From the NCBI GenBank assembly GCA_026874595.1, contig CM049306.1, forward strand, positions 52,110,019 to 52,174,018: a stretch of DNA of 64,000 nucleotides. Direction: 5' to 3'. Positions 1 to 10,800 of the stretch are shown in pieces. A model generated the notes under the pieces. It saw only the letters and a list, made by a program, of their open reading frames with translations. It was not told the origin of the DNA and made no database searches. Numbering within the stretch: the first letter of the stretch is position 1; every line of letters begins with the position of its first letter. The stretch is from Sipunculus nudus (Eukaryota > Annelida > Sipuncula > Golfingiida > Sipunculidae). The position numbers and the translations under genes were made by a program.

Positions 1-475
1 TACACAGTTTTCTGTAAGTCTTCTTTTATAATAGATGTAGTCATGCACATCAAGAGCAACCTAACTACTATTTACATGACATGATTAAGTAAGATCAGAT
101 TTATTTAGTATCTATTTAAATATCTGTTGTCTGCATGTAATATTTATCATATCAATACTGAATGTACCAGTACTGGTCGTTTTTGTCTTCCCCATAGCTG
201 TATACACAAATATTATAAACTATGAATTACAACAACAATTAATCTAGCAAACCTAATGTGAAATGCTGAACAATGATTAACAAGGGACTTGTGGGTCATG
301 GTGCTCAGCTGGAATTGGTAACGAAAATATCTGTATAAAATCCTTTTAAATGGAAATGAGGCAATATTTTATTTTTTATTAATATTTTTAAAATGTTCAG
401 CATATAAATATACACACAATATGCTCTACCAAGTTGTATTACTTACACATTTGGTGTGTCTGGTGTGGACTGTAC
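1..475. other. AT-rich non-coding sequence
   Basis: No open frame with flanking splice signals and no repeat structure is visible here. Confidence 0.4.
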
Positions 476-479
476 AATT

Positions 480-1130
480 CTATGGACAACATGAAATATA
501 CTGGAGCCTCCCATGATCACACCTTTGTATAAGTATCAGTATTTTAACTAGCTGACTGTAATATGCATGTAATAATACCCACTGGGACTGTATAAAACTC
601 TTTGAAATATATAATAAGGAAGAAAGTGGAGGTGAGCTAAAGAATAATAATACACATTTGATTAAATAATTGCAATAAGGTAAAAAGATTGGTGATGAAA
701 CGATCCATTTGATTAGGAATAAACTCAATAAATATTTCTAAAAACTGGTAAACATATTGCCAGTTTAGCTAAAAATGAAAAGATTTGAACGTTTACTCAA
801 TATACCTAATTGCGAGCACTAGTGTTATGCACACTAATGCCCAGCTAGCTAAGGGATTTGCATGAAATTCTATAATGTATACATCCATTTGCAAGTTTAA
901 TTTCAATATTTTATTTCAGAAATTTATTTTTATTTAGGAAATCAACTTAGTTGACAATTCAAGAGAAAACAGATTCAAAACATTTAAATAACGGCTCAAA
1001 GTAGCTGCTCTCATAGCTGTAATTTATTATAAATAAGTTTAAACCTATTACAATTTACAACTGAAAATTTAAAATACAGCCTGTAGAAAACTGGCATTTA
1101 ATTCTAAAAACATAAAAAAGGAGTCTTAGT
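480..1130 (+). repeat. Dispersed repeat A, copy 1
   Basis: This stretch aligns by eye, with gaps, to 9780-10800. Shared landmarks in the same order include GGAGCCTC, a TATTTCAGAAATTA-like core, TTCAAGAGA.AACAGA, TTACAATTTA.AACTGAAAAT and GAAAACT.GCATTTAAT. It has no coding capacity and the family is unknown. It matters because it holds the empty site for the transposon inserted in copy 2. Confidence 0.6.
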
Positions 1131-2399
1131 CAGGGAGCTAAAAGCTGTGAGGTTGAATAATTATTTGATAAAAACCTCTTTAAAAGTTGCTCTTGAATTT
1201 TCTAATAGCTACAAGAACATTTTTGTGTTTCAGTTCAAATTTTTCTAAACATTAACATTTCTTTCTTCTTCCAAAAGAAAACTTGAAGCATGCATTTTAT
1301 TTTACGATTATTCAATTTTTATATGGAGTATATATTCCTTTTAGATATTTTCATTATGTTGGACAGTTTTCTAGAATCTGACCAAACACATCCTGAAACA
1401 GAAAACAACTTATATAGGATTACCAGCATAATATCTTTTTGATAAAATGCAAATTATATGTACCGATACATTAAATTTTTGCATGCACTGTGTGTAACAA
1501 CTGCAAATATATCAATTATATTAAGCTGACTGTATAATATTTTATATGTTTTAGAAGGTAGCAACACTGATCTCAGATCTTAAATGAGCATTTACATAAT
1601 TCAGACATGTCAATATATTCACTACCAGTGTTTCTAGCTTCAGTCTGACTGCAGCAAATATTTTACAGTCAAAAAGTGTAAAATAAAATGCCGAAAAGAC
1701 TGGCATTAACAAAGTTTCCCATGACTGAAGATTTCTCACCACTGCAGCATAGTTGAGAGGCACATCAGCTGCTACTCAGATTAGTGTATCAAAAGAATCT
1801 ATCAGAGCAATACTGAAAGCACCCTAATTAAACATCTAATATTTTCAAAATACCAAATCCTTGGTTTGTATCACTTACATAAAAATTTTAATTTGGAACC
1901 TTAAAACAAGGCCCATGTCTGTAAATACTTGAAGCTTCATAGGGTTACAATTATGCAATCAACCATGACAATTAAATACTACAAATTGCCATATTGCCAT
2001 ATACAGCCTGTACCATCACATATGGAACTTTAACATAATCACAAGATCAGTGCAAATGTAGCCTTATACAAATAATGAAATGCATGATAAATCAGCCAGA
2101 TTGTACAAGATTAACTAACTGTTGTATGTTCACATCAAACACTGTAACACTTAACTTTTATAAAAGTTGGTAAAATTCAATTACCATAAAAAAAAAGAAT
2201 GAAACATTTTACATATGTGAATAATGAAATTCTTAAAACATTTCTTAGAAAATATGTAGAATACTAAGGATGTAACAAAAGGATCAAATACTAAATTATT
2301 TTAATGCAACCACAAACTGTGGAAGAAGCTTGTAAGAAATTTGACCTCTCCTTGCTAGACACTTTATTTTCAAGACACTCTTCCTGAAGTGGGTAAGTC
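1131..2399. other. AT-rich non-coding sequence
   Basis: Reading frames are short and lack splice signals. No repeat was recognised. Confidence 0.4.
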
Positions 2400-2670
2400 T
2401 TCCTAAGGTGGTAGGTTGCATATATGTGGATGTGAAAGCTCATTTGTTGCAAAACGCTATTTGCAAAGCTCTGGTTTATCTGACTTGCCGCCAGGTGTCT
2501 TTGTTTTGATTATTTTAGCAAGCCCCTACATATTATTATTAACACATTGATTTAAGCAAAACAAGCAGCCTGTGTGCAGTGATATCCATGTTTTATAGCC
2601 TATTTTTATGAAAGCTCCAAGGGATAACCTTTAGTTTATAACAGTCAGATAGGTGATTGGGCCCTTTTAA
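2400..2670 (-). repeat. TIR element family B, truncated copy
   Basis: The reverse complement matches 6785-7100 and 49307-49560. Shared blocks include GGGCCCAATCACCTATCTGA, AGGCTGCTTGTTTTG, AAGTCAGATAAACCAGAG and GCAACCTACCACCTTAGG. Only the left terminal arm (at 2670 on this strand) and the body are present. The other end diverges near 2400. Confidence 0.65.
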
Positions 2671-3355
2671 GAAAATAGTACCAGCCTAGAAGCAGGTACG
2701 AGGTTTTCCATACTGAACCATTCTTCAATTAACATATGTTCATGGAGTCACTCAAAATAGCACTTGACCTTAATTCTCTGTTGTCTATAATATAACAGGT
2801 GTTGGTTCTGCACCCTCTTGTGTACAAAATGAATCTTCTTTGACATCTTTCTGAAAAAAGTGTAGCAATTTATCAAAGCTTAAAGGTGTTATATCCATGA
2901 TGAGTTTGGAGAAAAAGAGAAATTAGTATTAACTGTCAGCAGCACAGCTGACAATTCTTACATGCACCTGCAAGGAATACACTGACATCAACTAGATATT
3001 GACACAAGTCTAACAAGAATTTATAACAGCTATTTATATGGAGGTTTTTTTTTATAAAATGAAAATGTCTACTTCTTACATTTTATTCAAATACTGTTTA
3101 CACCTAGTAACATAATGATGATATTTAAGAATAAGACCTCTAATAGTTATACCTCTCTAATGGAATAATATGAATGTTTACAACAATTGAATCAAAATCC
3201 ATTAATCTATCAATGAATTAAATCAAAGACCCCTAAGGAACATAAAGCTGCTGGTTAGCATAATCTGTTGCAAGCATTTGTCATTTATTTAATCAGTGGC
3301 ACTGACAAGAACAAGATAAAAACATCATATGTACTATATATTTAATTTAGGATTA

Positions 3356-3856
3356 AAAATATACAGGGTTGGGTTTTATCCAGATAAAACTTGTTTAATC
3401 CTGGACAATGGGTTTTATCAAGGCATCATTTTCAGTAGAGATCTGTGACAAGAAATGTTTGTTTTATGTATAACTATATGGAATCCAATGAGTAGATATA
3501 CAATTTATGCATGTAGCTTCTTTTATGCATGTGTCTATGTCTTATGTATAATGTAGGTTCATCCTAAGTGCCTTTGTATGTATGTATTAAATGTCTGTAT
3601 TTGTTATTAAGATGTTATGTTATTGTTTCAATAAAAAAAATAATGGAAACAATAATTCAGTCAACTAGTCACAAATATTTCTTATTAGAACTTATTATTT
3701 TACCGTGGAAAGCTAAACTTTATATAAAATGTCTACTTCACAGACAGTTTACACCCAAGCTTCGGATGAAACTGGATAAAACCTGTTTTATCCGATCCGG
3801 ATTAATCCTGTGGATTAAAACCTTCTGCGGATAAAACTGCCAACCCTGAAAATGTA
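3356..3856. mobile_element. hAT-like MITE with near-perfect 8-bp target duplication
   Basis: The element spans 3364-3848. It begins CAGGGTTGG.TTTTATCC and ends with the inverted counterpart GGATAAAACTGCCAACCCTG. It is flanked by AAAATATA (3356-3363) and AAAATGTA (3849-3856), a 7/8 match to an 8-bp target-site duplication. CAGGG ends with 8-bp duplications are typical of the hAT superfamily. The interior holds degenerate GGATAAAA/TTTTATCC motifs and no transposase. Confidence 0.75.
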
Positions 3857-4039
3857 TTATATGCAAATATGTAAACAAGAAAACTTCAACTATTACCAAA
3901 AATTTTATTTGTGTAAAAATCCAAAATTTGGATGAAGTGAAGCAATAATTACTTAATTAAATATTCACTATCTGCCCGAGTTCACTCCAACTTGGGTAAA
4001 CTGCATGGAAACCACAAAACCACCATTACCACCCATATG

Positions 4040-4645
4040 CCTGCATCCAGCCTTGGTACCCTGGAAACCATACCATCATCAATATTTACCCATCCAGCCT
4101 GGGTACCTAGACCAGTCCCACCACCTACACCCATGTTCACACATCCAGCCTTGGCACCCTGGACCCCATTCCACTAACACCAATGTACACATCCAGCCTT
4201 GTTACCCTAGAGCCTAGTCCACTAACACCCATGTACACACATCCAGACCTGGTACCCTGGACCACATTCCACAAACACTGATGAACACACATCCAGCCTT
4301 TGTACCCTGGACACCAGTCCACAACCAGTCATGTACGGTATTCAAACATCCAGCCTTGGTACCCTGGACCACATTCCACAAACACCTATGAACACACACC
4401 CAGCGTTTGTACCCTGGAACCCAGTCCACCTCCAGTCATGTATTCACACATCCAGACTTGGTATCCTGAATTCCATTCCACAAGCACAACCCATATACAT
4501 GCATCCAGCACTGCTACCCTGGATTTTATCCCCCTTCACTACCAATGTGCACACATCCAGCGTTGGTAACCTGGACTCCATTCACACACCCAGCTTTGTA
4601 GCCTGGAATCCATTCCACCACCACCACCCATGTACACCCATGTAT
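4040..4645. repeat. Minisatellite, about 50-bp unit, about 12 diverged copies
   Basis: The motif CATCCAGCCTTGGTACCCTGG recurs with small changes at 4044, 4091, 4142, 4190, 4240, 4290, 4348, 4397, 4449, 4502, 4554 and 4587. Most spacings are 47-58 bp and the last is 33. The units are linked by CCA-rich sequence such as CCACAAACACC.ATG. Open frames on both strands here are by-products of stop-free units and are not taken as genes. Confidence 0.85.
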
Positions 4646-5234
4646 TCAGCCTTGATCAGATGCATAAATTACCATTTTGTTAACTATGTGCCCATGAGGT
4701 AGTGTTTGAACATGCTGCAGACTTTAATCTACACAAATATGATACTGCACATAGTTACAGGTTTTTAATCTGCTAATTTTATCATTCTAATCACAAATTA
4801 CTTATGTCTTCCTTATTCATCTTCAAATTCTCGGTTTCAGTAAAAATGCCTTGAAAAATCTAACAAAATTATCTTTGCATAGCCTACTTCTTAAAACAGC
4901 AAAATTTTCATCACACTTCACATTTGATCAAGTGCTGTTAAAATAGATATCTTACCTACTCAACAGTCTATACATGTAAACTCGGGTCCACAATGCTCCT
5001 TCTAGCATCTGTTCTTAAAGGATTCTCAAAGATATCTCATGGTTTTGCCAAAGTACATTGAATTTTGTACAGTAGTTTCTAATAAAAAGCTGCTAATGAT
5101 CACTTGCTTTACTTTAAAAAATATAAAAACAACATGTCTATTTTAAAGCAACAAATATAAAAACACTTCAAATTTCAAAGACTGCTACAGTCATTAACAT
5201 TCCTGCTTACTTGATTGCCTCCTCTAAAAAAGTA
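4646..5234. other. AT-rich non-coding sequence
   Basis: Nothing recognisable apart from short homopolymers. Confidence 0.4.
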
Positions 5235-5316
5235 CTTACTTGAAGGAGCATCAATATAGGGGGGGTGGGGTGTCATCCACCACCCTGGAAGATTAATTTA
5301 CGCCACTGCTTACTTG
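5235..5316. mobile_element. 66-bp hAT-like micro-element with perfect 8-bp TSD
   Basis: The element spans 5243-5308. Its left arm is AAGGAGCATCAATATAGGGG and its right arm is CACCCTGGAAGATTAATTTA followed by CGCCACTG. It is flanked by perfect copies of CTTACTTG (5235-5242 and 5309-5316). The arms match those of the larger element at 36409-36812 (left CAGGGGCGTCAATATAGGGG, right CACCCTGGAAGA...GCCACTG). It is therefore an extreme deletion derivative of the same hAT-like family. Confidence 0.8.
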
Positions 5317-5371
5317 TGTTCTGTACTTACCTGGAATAAGTGCACTGGAAAGTCTTATATTCAGGGACGGG

Positions 5372-5560
5372 TGTGTGTGTGTGTGGGGGGGGGGGGGGGA
5401 GGGGGTTCCAAGTGGTCAAGACAGCACCCCCCCCCTCCTTTACACTAGCAACCAGTGAATTATTGGCTGTATCCCACTCACTTTTGAAAAGTAAGGACTT
5501 CTTTTTTGGAAATCCCCCACCCCACCCCCACCCCCCAAATTAGATCCCCCCCCCCCTTTC
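5372..5560. repeat. (GT)n, poly-G and poly-C tract
   Basis: A GTGTGTGTG run leads into about 14 G, then G-rich and later several C-rich blocks (around 5430, 5515-5535 and 5546). It is low-complexity, could form G-quadruplexes on both strands and is error-prone in assemblies. Confidence 0.7.
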
Positions 5561-5593
5561 CAAAATCCTGTACATTATTGTATAGGATTTGTC

Positions 5594-5860
5594 TCATTGC
5601 TGTATTTGGGTGGTTGTTTGTACTTTCGGATGCATGTTGATTCTGTTGAAGTAAAAATGTCGTTGTAATTTATAAAAAGCATGAATAAATGCTCTAAATG
5701 GAGCGATAAAATACATATACATACTGTTCACAAACTTCACGTTTGACTCACCTTTTAATTTCTGGCAAATTATATTTTGGGTTGCTACAGGAAACCTTCT
5801 CTGCGCCCAAGACTGAACATCATCCAAGGTGGACCTGGTAATTGCTCAAAATCACGTTCC
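5594..5860 (-). other. Possible 5' exon of an unidentified minus-strand gene
   Basis: On the minus strand a consensus donor AAAAG|GTGAGT lies at about 5753. Upstream are an ATG at about 5860, ETS-like ACTTCCG motifs and, further upstream, the CACGTG palindrome at 5946-5959. The ATG frame reads 31 codons and stops before the donor. The frame open up to the donor (with LDDVQSW) has no ATG. No partner exons are found to the left. It may be a non-coding first exon or chance. Confidence 0.2.
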
Positions 5861-5945
5861 GTTTTCTCGGAAGTTTTCATCTTTCCTGCGATCACTGGCA
5901 ATCAGTCTATCATACAATTGGTTCCAGATAAATGGGGAGAATATC

Positions 5946-5959
5946 CGGTCACGTGACCG
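5946..5959. promoter_or_regulatory. 14-bp palindrome containing a CACGTG E-box
   Basis: CGGTCACGTGACCG is a perfect palindrome. GTCACGTGAC is the classic high-affinity site for bHLH-zip factors such as USF and MITF/TFE. The surrounding 150 bp is unusually rich in CpG for this window and contains GGCGG and CGCGCG, which suggests a promoter. Function is inferred. Confidence 0.4.
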
Positions 5960-5999
5960 TTGGCAAAAAATAACGGCGGTTTAAACAAGGAAAATGTAG

Positions 6000-6200
6000 T
6001 TTCCCGCGCGAGACATGTCTAAAAACATGTGTTACACATCTTTCACACATGTAACGACATAACATGATGTTTCAATGGACCCAATTTTGAAAATTACGGG
6101 GAAACATGTTTTGAAACATGTTTAAATTTGAAACATGTTTGCATACAAAACATGCTAAACATCATGTAAAACATCTGTGAAACGTCATTTTTTAGAGTGC
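6000..6200. repeat. Cluster of AACATGTT-type palindromes
   Basis: AAACATGTTT occurs at 6102-6111, 6114-6123 and 6131-6140. Variants such as AACATGTG, ACATGTAAC, AACATGATGTT and AACATCATGT lie around them. The segment ends in TTTTTTAGAGTGCAA. It may be part of an unidentified MITE. The perfect copies also fit the p53-family half-site RRRCWWGYYY. Confidence 0.5.
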
Positions 6201-6784
6201 AATCGTGTGTCTGATATAAGTGTTACTATATCGAACATATCCAGTTCTTTGTGCATGCAAGTGTGCATGCAGGATGGCATGTATAAACAGTATAAGCTAG
6301 CAGAATCAGGTGTACACTGAGCGAAGTAGGACTGAAAGTTTTATACGATGGTAGGATGCATCTTTGGCGGAAAGGCATTTTTTCTTCGGCAAGGCAAACA
6401 TGTTTTATAATGCCTTCCAGTTGGAAAAGTGAAAATTTTAAAGTATTATACGATACTTGTAAACCGTGCTTGTAAAACGTCTCAGAACCTAATCCCACAG
6501 TATTTTTTCTTATAAGTATCTTCCGTTTAATTTAACAGGGCTTCACCATACATTGTAGGGGAAAATGTAATTTTCCAAAATGTAATTTTCCATACTATTA
6601 AATCATTGATGAACACAGATTTTACCAGAGGGGCACTATGAAAATAATTGTAAAATAGAATTCTGTATTCTAAGGAATGAAAGCCTCCGCCATGTATTTG
6701 CAGTCATTAGTGACTGTACATTTGTGAATATTTCTTAAAAACACAATGCCCATTTGACGCGCCAAAATTTTGCCCTGAGCGTCC

Positions 6785-7253
6785 TTTAAAAGGGCTCAAT
6801 CACCTATATGACCTTTAAAAAGTTAAGGTAATCCTTTGCAGCTTTTATTAAAAAAGACCGGAAAACGTGGATATCACCGCAAAGGCTGCTTGTTTTGTTT
6901 ATATCAACGTGTTTATAACATGTGGCCCACCAAAATATTCAAAACAAATTTAATTAGGGCATCTAGCGGCAAGTCAGATAAGCCAGAGTTTTGCAAATAG
7001 TGTGTTGCAATAAGTTACCATTCTACCTCCGCATATATGCAACCTACCACCTTAGGTCACATGGTTTTCCCGTTTGTCAACAAAGGTGTGTTTACAAACA
7101 CGTTGTCGATAAACAAGTTCATACATCCTTAACGAAGCCGTTATAAGAACTTTTCATAAACAGAATTACATACAGATCATTAATATATACACAGAGGAAG
7201 CCAGAAATCACAATAACTCTCTTTTAACAGGTAGGCGAATGGGCACTTCTAAT
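6785..7253 (+). mobile_element. TIR element family B, full-length copy
   Basis: The left end reads TTTAAAAGGGCTCAATCACC. The right end, inverted, reads GAAGTGCCCATTCGCCTAC. It matches 49307-49694 along its length, including AGGCTGCTTGTTTTGTTTAT, GGCAAGTCAGAT and ACACAGAGGAAGCCAGAAAT. It has no transposase, so it is a non-autonomous DNA element. The superfamily is not determined. Confidence 0.7.
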
Positions 7254-8316
7254 CTTCAAATTGTCCCTGTTCAGAGTCCTGAATATGTATGTTTTAACCG
7301 GAATATCAGCAGCTGAGGATTCAATATTTTCTGTCCAACATACAGTGCACCTTGTCATGTACGTGTTTGTGACAGGTCAACTATTCCAGGAAATACAGTA
7401 TTTAATCTGAGTAATGTTACATCCGGATCAATATCGATCTGCTTGGCTTAAAAATACTTGTATCAACCCGTTCATAAATGAGTAAATTAAGGCATGGTGA
7501 CATGAGAAACACACATATTGTACTGAAAAAGCGATTGTTAATATATGTAATTCTTCTGTTCCGTTTTTCAGACAGTGCCATAGAGTCAGTTGGTGTTGCC
7601 TTTGATTACGAGACTGCGTTAACGCACGGCTCATGTGTTCCTGGGTGAAACGAGGCGCAATAGGGGTCAGGGGTTATCTGTGGAGCGTATGCGATTAGTT
7701 GAATACAGACCCTGTGTTTACCCGCTGGCTTTGATTGCTTTAAAAAACAAGTGCCACCGTCGTGCGATCTTAACACTGAAAGTTACTGGCTGCGGTCCGG
7801 CTAATTTGGTTTATTAATGCTCTATCACTTCTCGCAGGCCCTGGACAGCGCTCCACCAGTGGCAGGGTGGACAAATATTGAAAGTGTGCTTTATTCAATC
7901 TGCCTGGAGTGATGGGCAAACGAAGATTAAGTGATATTTATGTGGTTAGACGTTCACTGGGGAGCCCGAGCTACTAGCAGCATACAGTGGAGGGCTGTAA
8001 ACTATACACTACGCTGTAGATACAGTCTTCTTGAATCGCTGGCTGCTGTTGTAACCAATCAGTGAGGTTGTATGACAGGTCCCAGGCACAACTGACTACC
8101 CTGAGCTGACAGAAATATCTGAATGGAGATAAAGATGTATAATTGACTCTAACGCGTATACCACTCACAGCGCCTCAGTACAGCACATAGCCCAGTGTCA
8201 ATCAAAAACAAGGACTCCCGGCACAACATCCCGTTGAGCCGTACACTTGAACGTTACCTGTACGCGGTATCGTAACGTGGGGGGACTTCGGTTCCGCGCC
8301 ACTGCCTACAAACTCG
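7254..8316. other. Upstream flank of the NTPDase gene
   Basis: No coding exon is recognised. The last 200 bp before the NTPDase start are richer in CpG than the rest of the window. Confidence 0.35.
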
Positions 8317-8325
8317 TTATTTAAG
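8317..8325 (+). promoter_or_regulatory. Candidate TATA box of the NTPDase gene
   Basis: TTATTTAAG lies about 60 bp upstream of the ATG at 8384, leaving room for a 5' leader of about 30 nt. It sits in a local CpG-bearing stretch. It is supported only by position and similarity to TATAAA. Confidence 0.3.
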
Positions 8326-8383
8326 CGGGACAGTTTTATTATTACCCCAAGCACTGAAGGGTGTTTGTCCTCGCTTTTTCAAC

Positions 8384-8699
8384 ATGTGTTCTTATTTGAG
8401 ATTATTCGGACTGTTTTTGAGCTGCTCCCTCGTATTCGCGGATAAGGAGTACGGATGTGTCATTGATGCTGGCAGTTCAGGAAGCAGAGTTTACGTCTAC
8501 AGCTGGCTGAAGAGTACGGAAACCCGGGTTCCTGAAGTCACTGAGGAATTTAGCTACAAACAGAGGCCCGGGATCGCTCAAATCGCTAATAATGCCACCC
8601 TGCTCAGGGCACATCTTCAGGCTTTGATTGACAAGGCTAAAGAAACTGTCCCCGGGGCCGACCAAAGCGGCACACCGATCTATCTGATGGCAACGGCGG
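8384..8699 (+). CDS. ENTPD: NTPDase (CD39/apyrase family) exon 1
   Basis: First coding exon of an ecto-nucleoside triphosphate diphosphohydrolase, which hydrolyses extracellular or luminal NTPs and NDPs to NMPs with Ca2+/Mg2+ and so ends purinergic signalling. The ATG opens a hydrophobic signal peptide (residues 2-18, likely cleavage after VFA). Apyrase conserved region 1, DAGSSGSRVYVY, is at residues 28-39 and holds the phosphate-binding loop. The exon ends in the first half of ACR2 (LMATAG) at GCGG|GTAAGT, phase 1. The six exons join to 455 residues, within the family's usual 450-510. Exon phases agree throughout. The single signal peptide and C-terminal tail differ from the two-transmembrane layout of vertebrate NTPDase1, 2, 3 and 8, so the paralogue is left open. 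Confidence 0.93.
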
Positions 8700-8751
8700 G
8701 TAAGTATACAAGTACTGAAGTGCAAATGCATTTATATTTATCTTAATTCAT

Positions 8752-8752
8752 A

Positions 8753-8787
<35 letters not shown>

Positions 8788-8792
8788 TATAC

Positions 8793-8849
<57 letters not shown>
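8752..8849. repeat. (TA)n microsatellite
   Basis: About 98 bp of nearly pure TA, beginning some 50 bp inside NTPDase intron 1 and running into the element at 8850. Confidence 0.9.
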
Positions 8850-8850
<1 letters not shown>

Positions 8851-9040
8851 GGAAGCGGATCCAGAGGTAAGGTGGTCCGGACCCCACCCCCCTTCTTTTA
8901 TTGTTCAGACCAATTATTGCTGCCTAGACCCTCACTCCCCCCCCCCCCCCCCAACTGTTCCGGACCGGGAGACTGTTTTATGTTTTTTCATTAGTCCTTG
9001 GTTGGACCTCGCCTTTTCCTAAATCCTGGATCCGCCCCTG
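8850..9040. mobile_element. hAT-like MITE inserted at a (TA)n array
   Basis: The left end CGGAAGCGGATCCAG pairs with the right end CTGGATCCGCCCCTG, close to the hAT-type terminus CAGGGGCGGATCCAG. The interior has C-rich runs and no coding capacity. TA repeat surrounds the left end and ATATATGT follows the right end, so the target duplication cannot be resolved. Confidence 0.6.
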
Positions 9041-9056
9041 ATATATGTAAATATAA

Positions 9057-9106
9057 GAGACGGAGAGACAGACAGAAAGAGAGAGAGACAGAGAGAGAGA
9101 GAGTCT
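9057..9106. repeat. (GA)n/(GACA)n microsatellite
   Basis: A purine-rich GAGA/GACAGA run immediately after the hAT-like element. Confidence 0.75.
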
Positions 9107-9676
9107 TTTGAGTCTGTCATGAACAAACCTAGCCATATATAACAATATGACACTCAGGCCTTCGGAAATAAACTGACATCTGTTCATCAAAAATCGACAT
9201 TTGGGGTGACAGGCTGTTGCTAGGACAAACCCAGATTGACACACACATGCAGCTTTGGACGTACAGGAAATATCGCGTGTTCAGGAAATAAAAACTAGTT
9301 TCTCACACAAATATGTTGTATGAGCTTATCCGATATATGTCCCGACCTTTAGATCTGCAGGTGCAAAAAAATGAAATGGATGTGTTGATGAGCATATGGT
9401 TTTGTGTACCCATGCAAAACGTTTCTACAGTACGTTCCAGCCACTTTTTATGATGCATGCATTATCCTAAATGATTCGTACAAACGTGTCTCTGTATATG
9501 TTTTGTATGTTACTGTTTGGAACAGTAAACCGCTGCAGTCGTTTGTTTCTGTATGCTCAGTCACGGACATAACCTTTTTCTTATTTTTGATCACCGTAGG
9601 TTAAAGCTGTTGTATTTACTTAATTACATATATAAAACAATCAAGTCTAGCATTTACTCTGTTGATACGGTATATT

Positions 9677-9680
<4 letters not shown>

Positions 9681-9727
<47 letters not shown>
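9681..9727. repeat. (TA)n microsatellite
   Basis: About 47 bp of TA in NTPDase intron 1. Confidence 0.9.
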
Positions 9728-9731
<4 letters not shown>

Positions 9732-9816
9732 TGTTATACAATCAGTCATTGACATTCCCTGTCAATCTGTGTTGACTTTACACTTTTATGGACTATACGA
9801 AATAGGCAGGAGCCTC

Positions 9817-10057
9817 TTAAGCAGCGTTTCCATGTGCTCGTATATATGCGTGAAAATCGCTCATATGATTTTGTAACTTGGGTGTGTCCATGTGTCCGTC
9901 AGCGTATATGCTTATGTGCGTATATTCGTGAAAATCGCCACAGGAGGGTAAAATAACTTTTTTTTTACCATCGTTTTGTGAAAGGCCTGCTTGATCCACT
10001 GTACAAAAATATGTCTGCCAGTTCACGCATATACGCCTACATGGAAACGCTGCTTTA
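9817..10057. mobile_element. PIF/Harbinger-like MITE with TTA target duplication
   Basis: The element spans 9820-10054. Its inverted ends of about 40 bp start AGCAGCGTTTCCATGT and continue into a CGTATATATGCGTGAA-like stretch. It is flanked by TTA on both sides (9817-9819 and 10055-10057). The sister repeat at about 508-520 has the uninterrupted site (GAGCCTC-CCA-TGATCAC against GAGCCTC-TTA-TGATTAC), so insertion with 3-bp duplication is directly visible. A TWA target duplication is the PIF/Harbinger hallmark. No transposase is present. Confidence 0.8.
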
Positions 10058-10129
10058 TGATTACATATATTTGTAAAAGTGTCAGTATTTCAACAATGTG
10101 ATATGCACGTGAAATAACCTATATTTGCG

Positions 10130-10132
<3 letters not shown>

Positions 10133-10170
<38 letters not shown>
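10133..10170. repeat. (TA)n microsatellite
   Basis: About 38 bp of TA within dispersed repeat A copy 2. It is absent from copy 1, so it expanded after the copies separated. Confidence 0.85.
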
Positions 10171-10174
<4 letters not shown>

Positions 10175-10800
10175 CCCTTTAAATTATAAAACGAGGAAGA
10201 ATTAAGTTTTGAGCAGAAGTATATAAATACACATTAATTTATGATCTGAAATAAAATCAAGGCTGTAAAAATTTAATATTTTCAATTTCAAAACAGAAGA
10301 ACAAAATGTAATAAGTATGATAACACATGCCATTTAGGTATACAAAAATAAATTGTGGCCTGAAACATTTAATTTTGTAATCTTGTTTAGATGCATAGAT
10401 GGCTAAAATTTATATTCCATAAAAGTTTATTTTAATGTTGAACCATTAATTCTATGAAAGTTTGCCCAGTATTTCTGATTGATTGAGCTTAAAAGTGTTA
10501 TGCATTGTAAAAGAGCTAGCTAGATTTACATGATACGAATGAACGGCTAAACCGTATATATACACCGATTTGCCAGTTTTATCTCAATAGTTTATTTCAG
10601 AAATTATGTTTCAATAGGAAAGTCAACCCAGTTAAAAAATTCAAGAGATAACAGACTAATAACATTTTAATAACGACTAAAAGTTCCTCTTCCCATTGCT
10701 TTTATATATCAGTTATAGATTACATACACCTATATTACAATTTAAAACTGAAAATCGAGCTCGAAGAAAACTTGCATTTAATCCTACTACAGGAGTGTTT

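Larger units (their letters stand above)
9780..10800 (+). repeat. Dispersed repeat A, copy 2 (interrupted)
   Basis: This is homologous to 480-1130 in the same orientation. It is interrupted by the 235-bp TIR element at 9820-10054 and by a (TA)n array at 10133-10170. It is non-coding. Confidence 0.6.

Noticed and set aside
3992-4702. Several overlapping open frames on both strands
   Set aside because: They follow from a stop-free 50-bp minisatellite. There are no splice signals and no domain.
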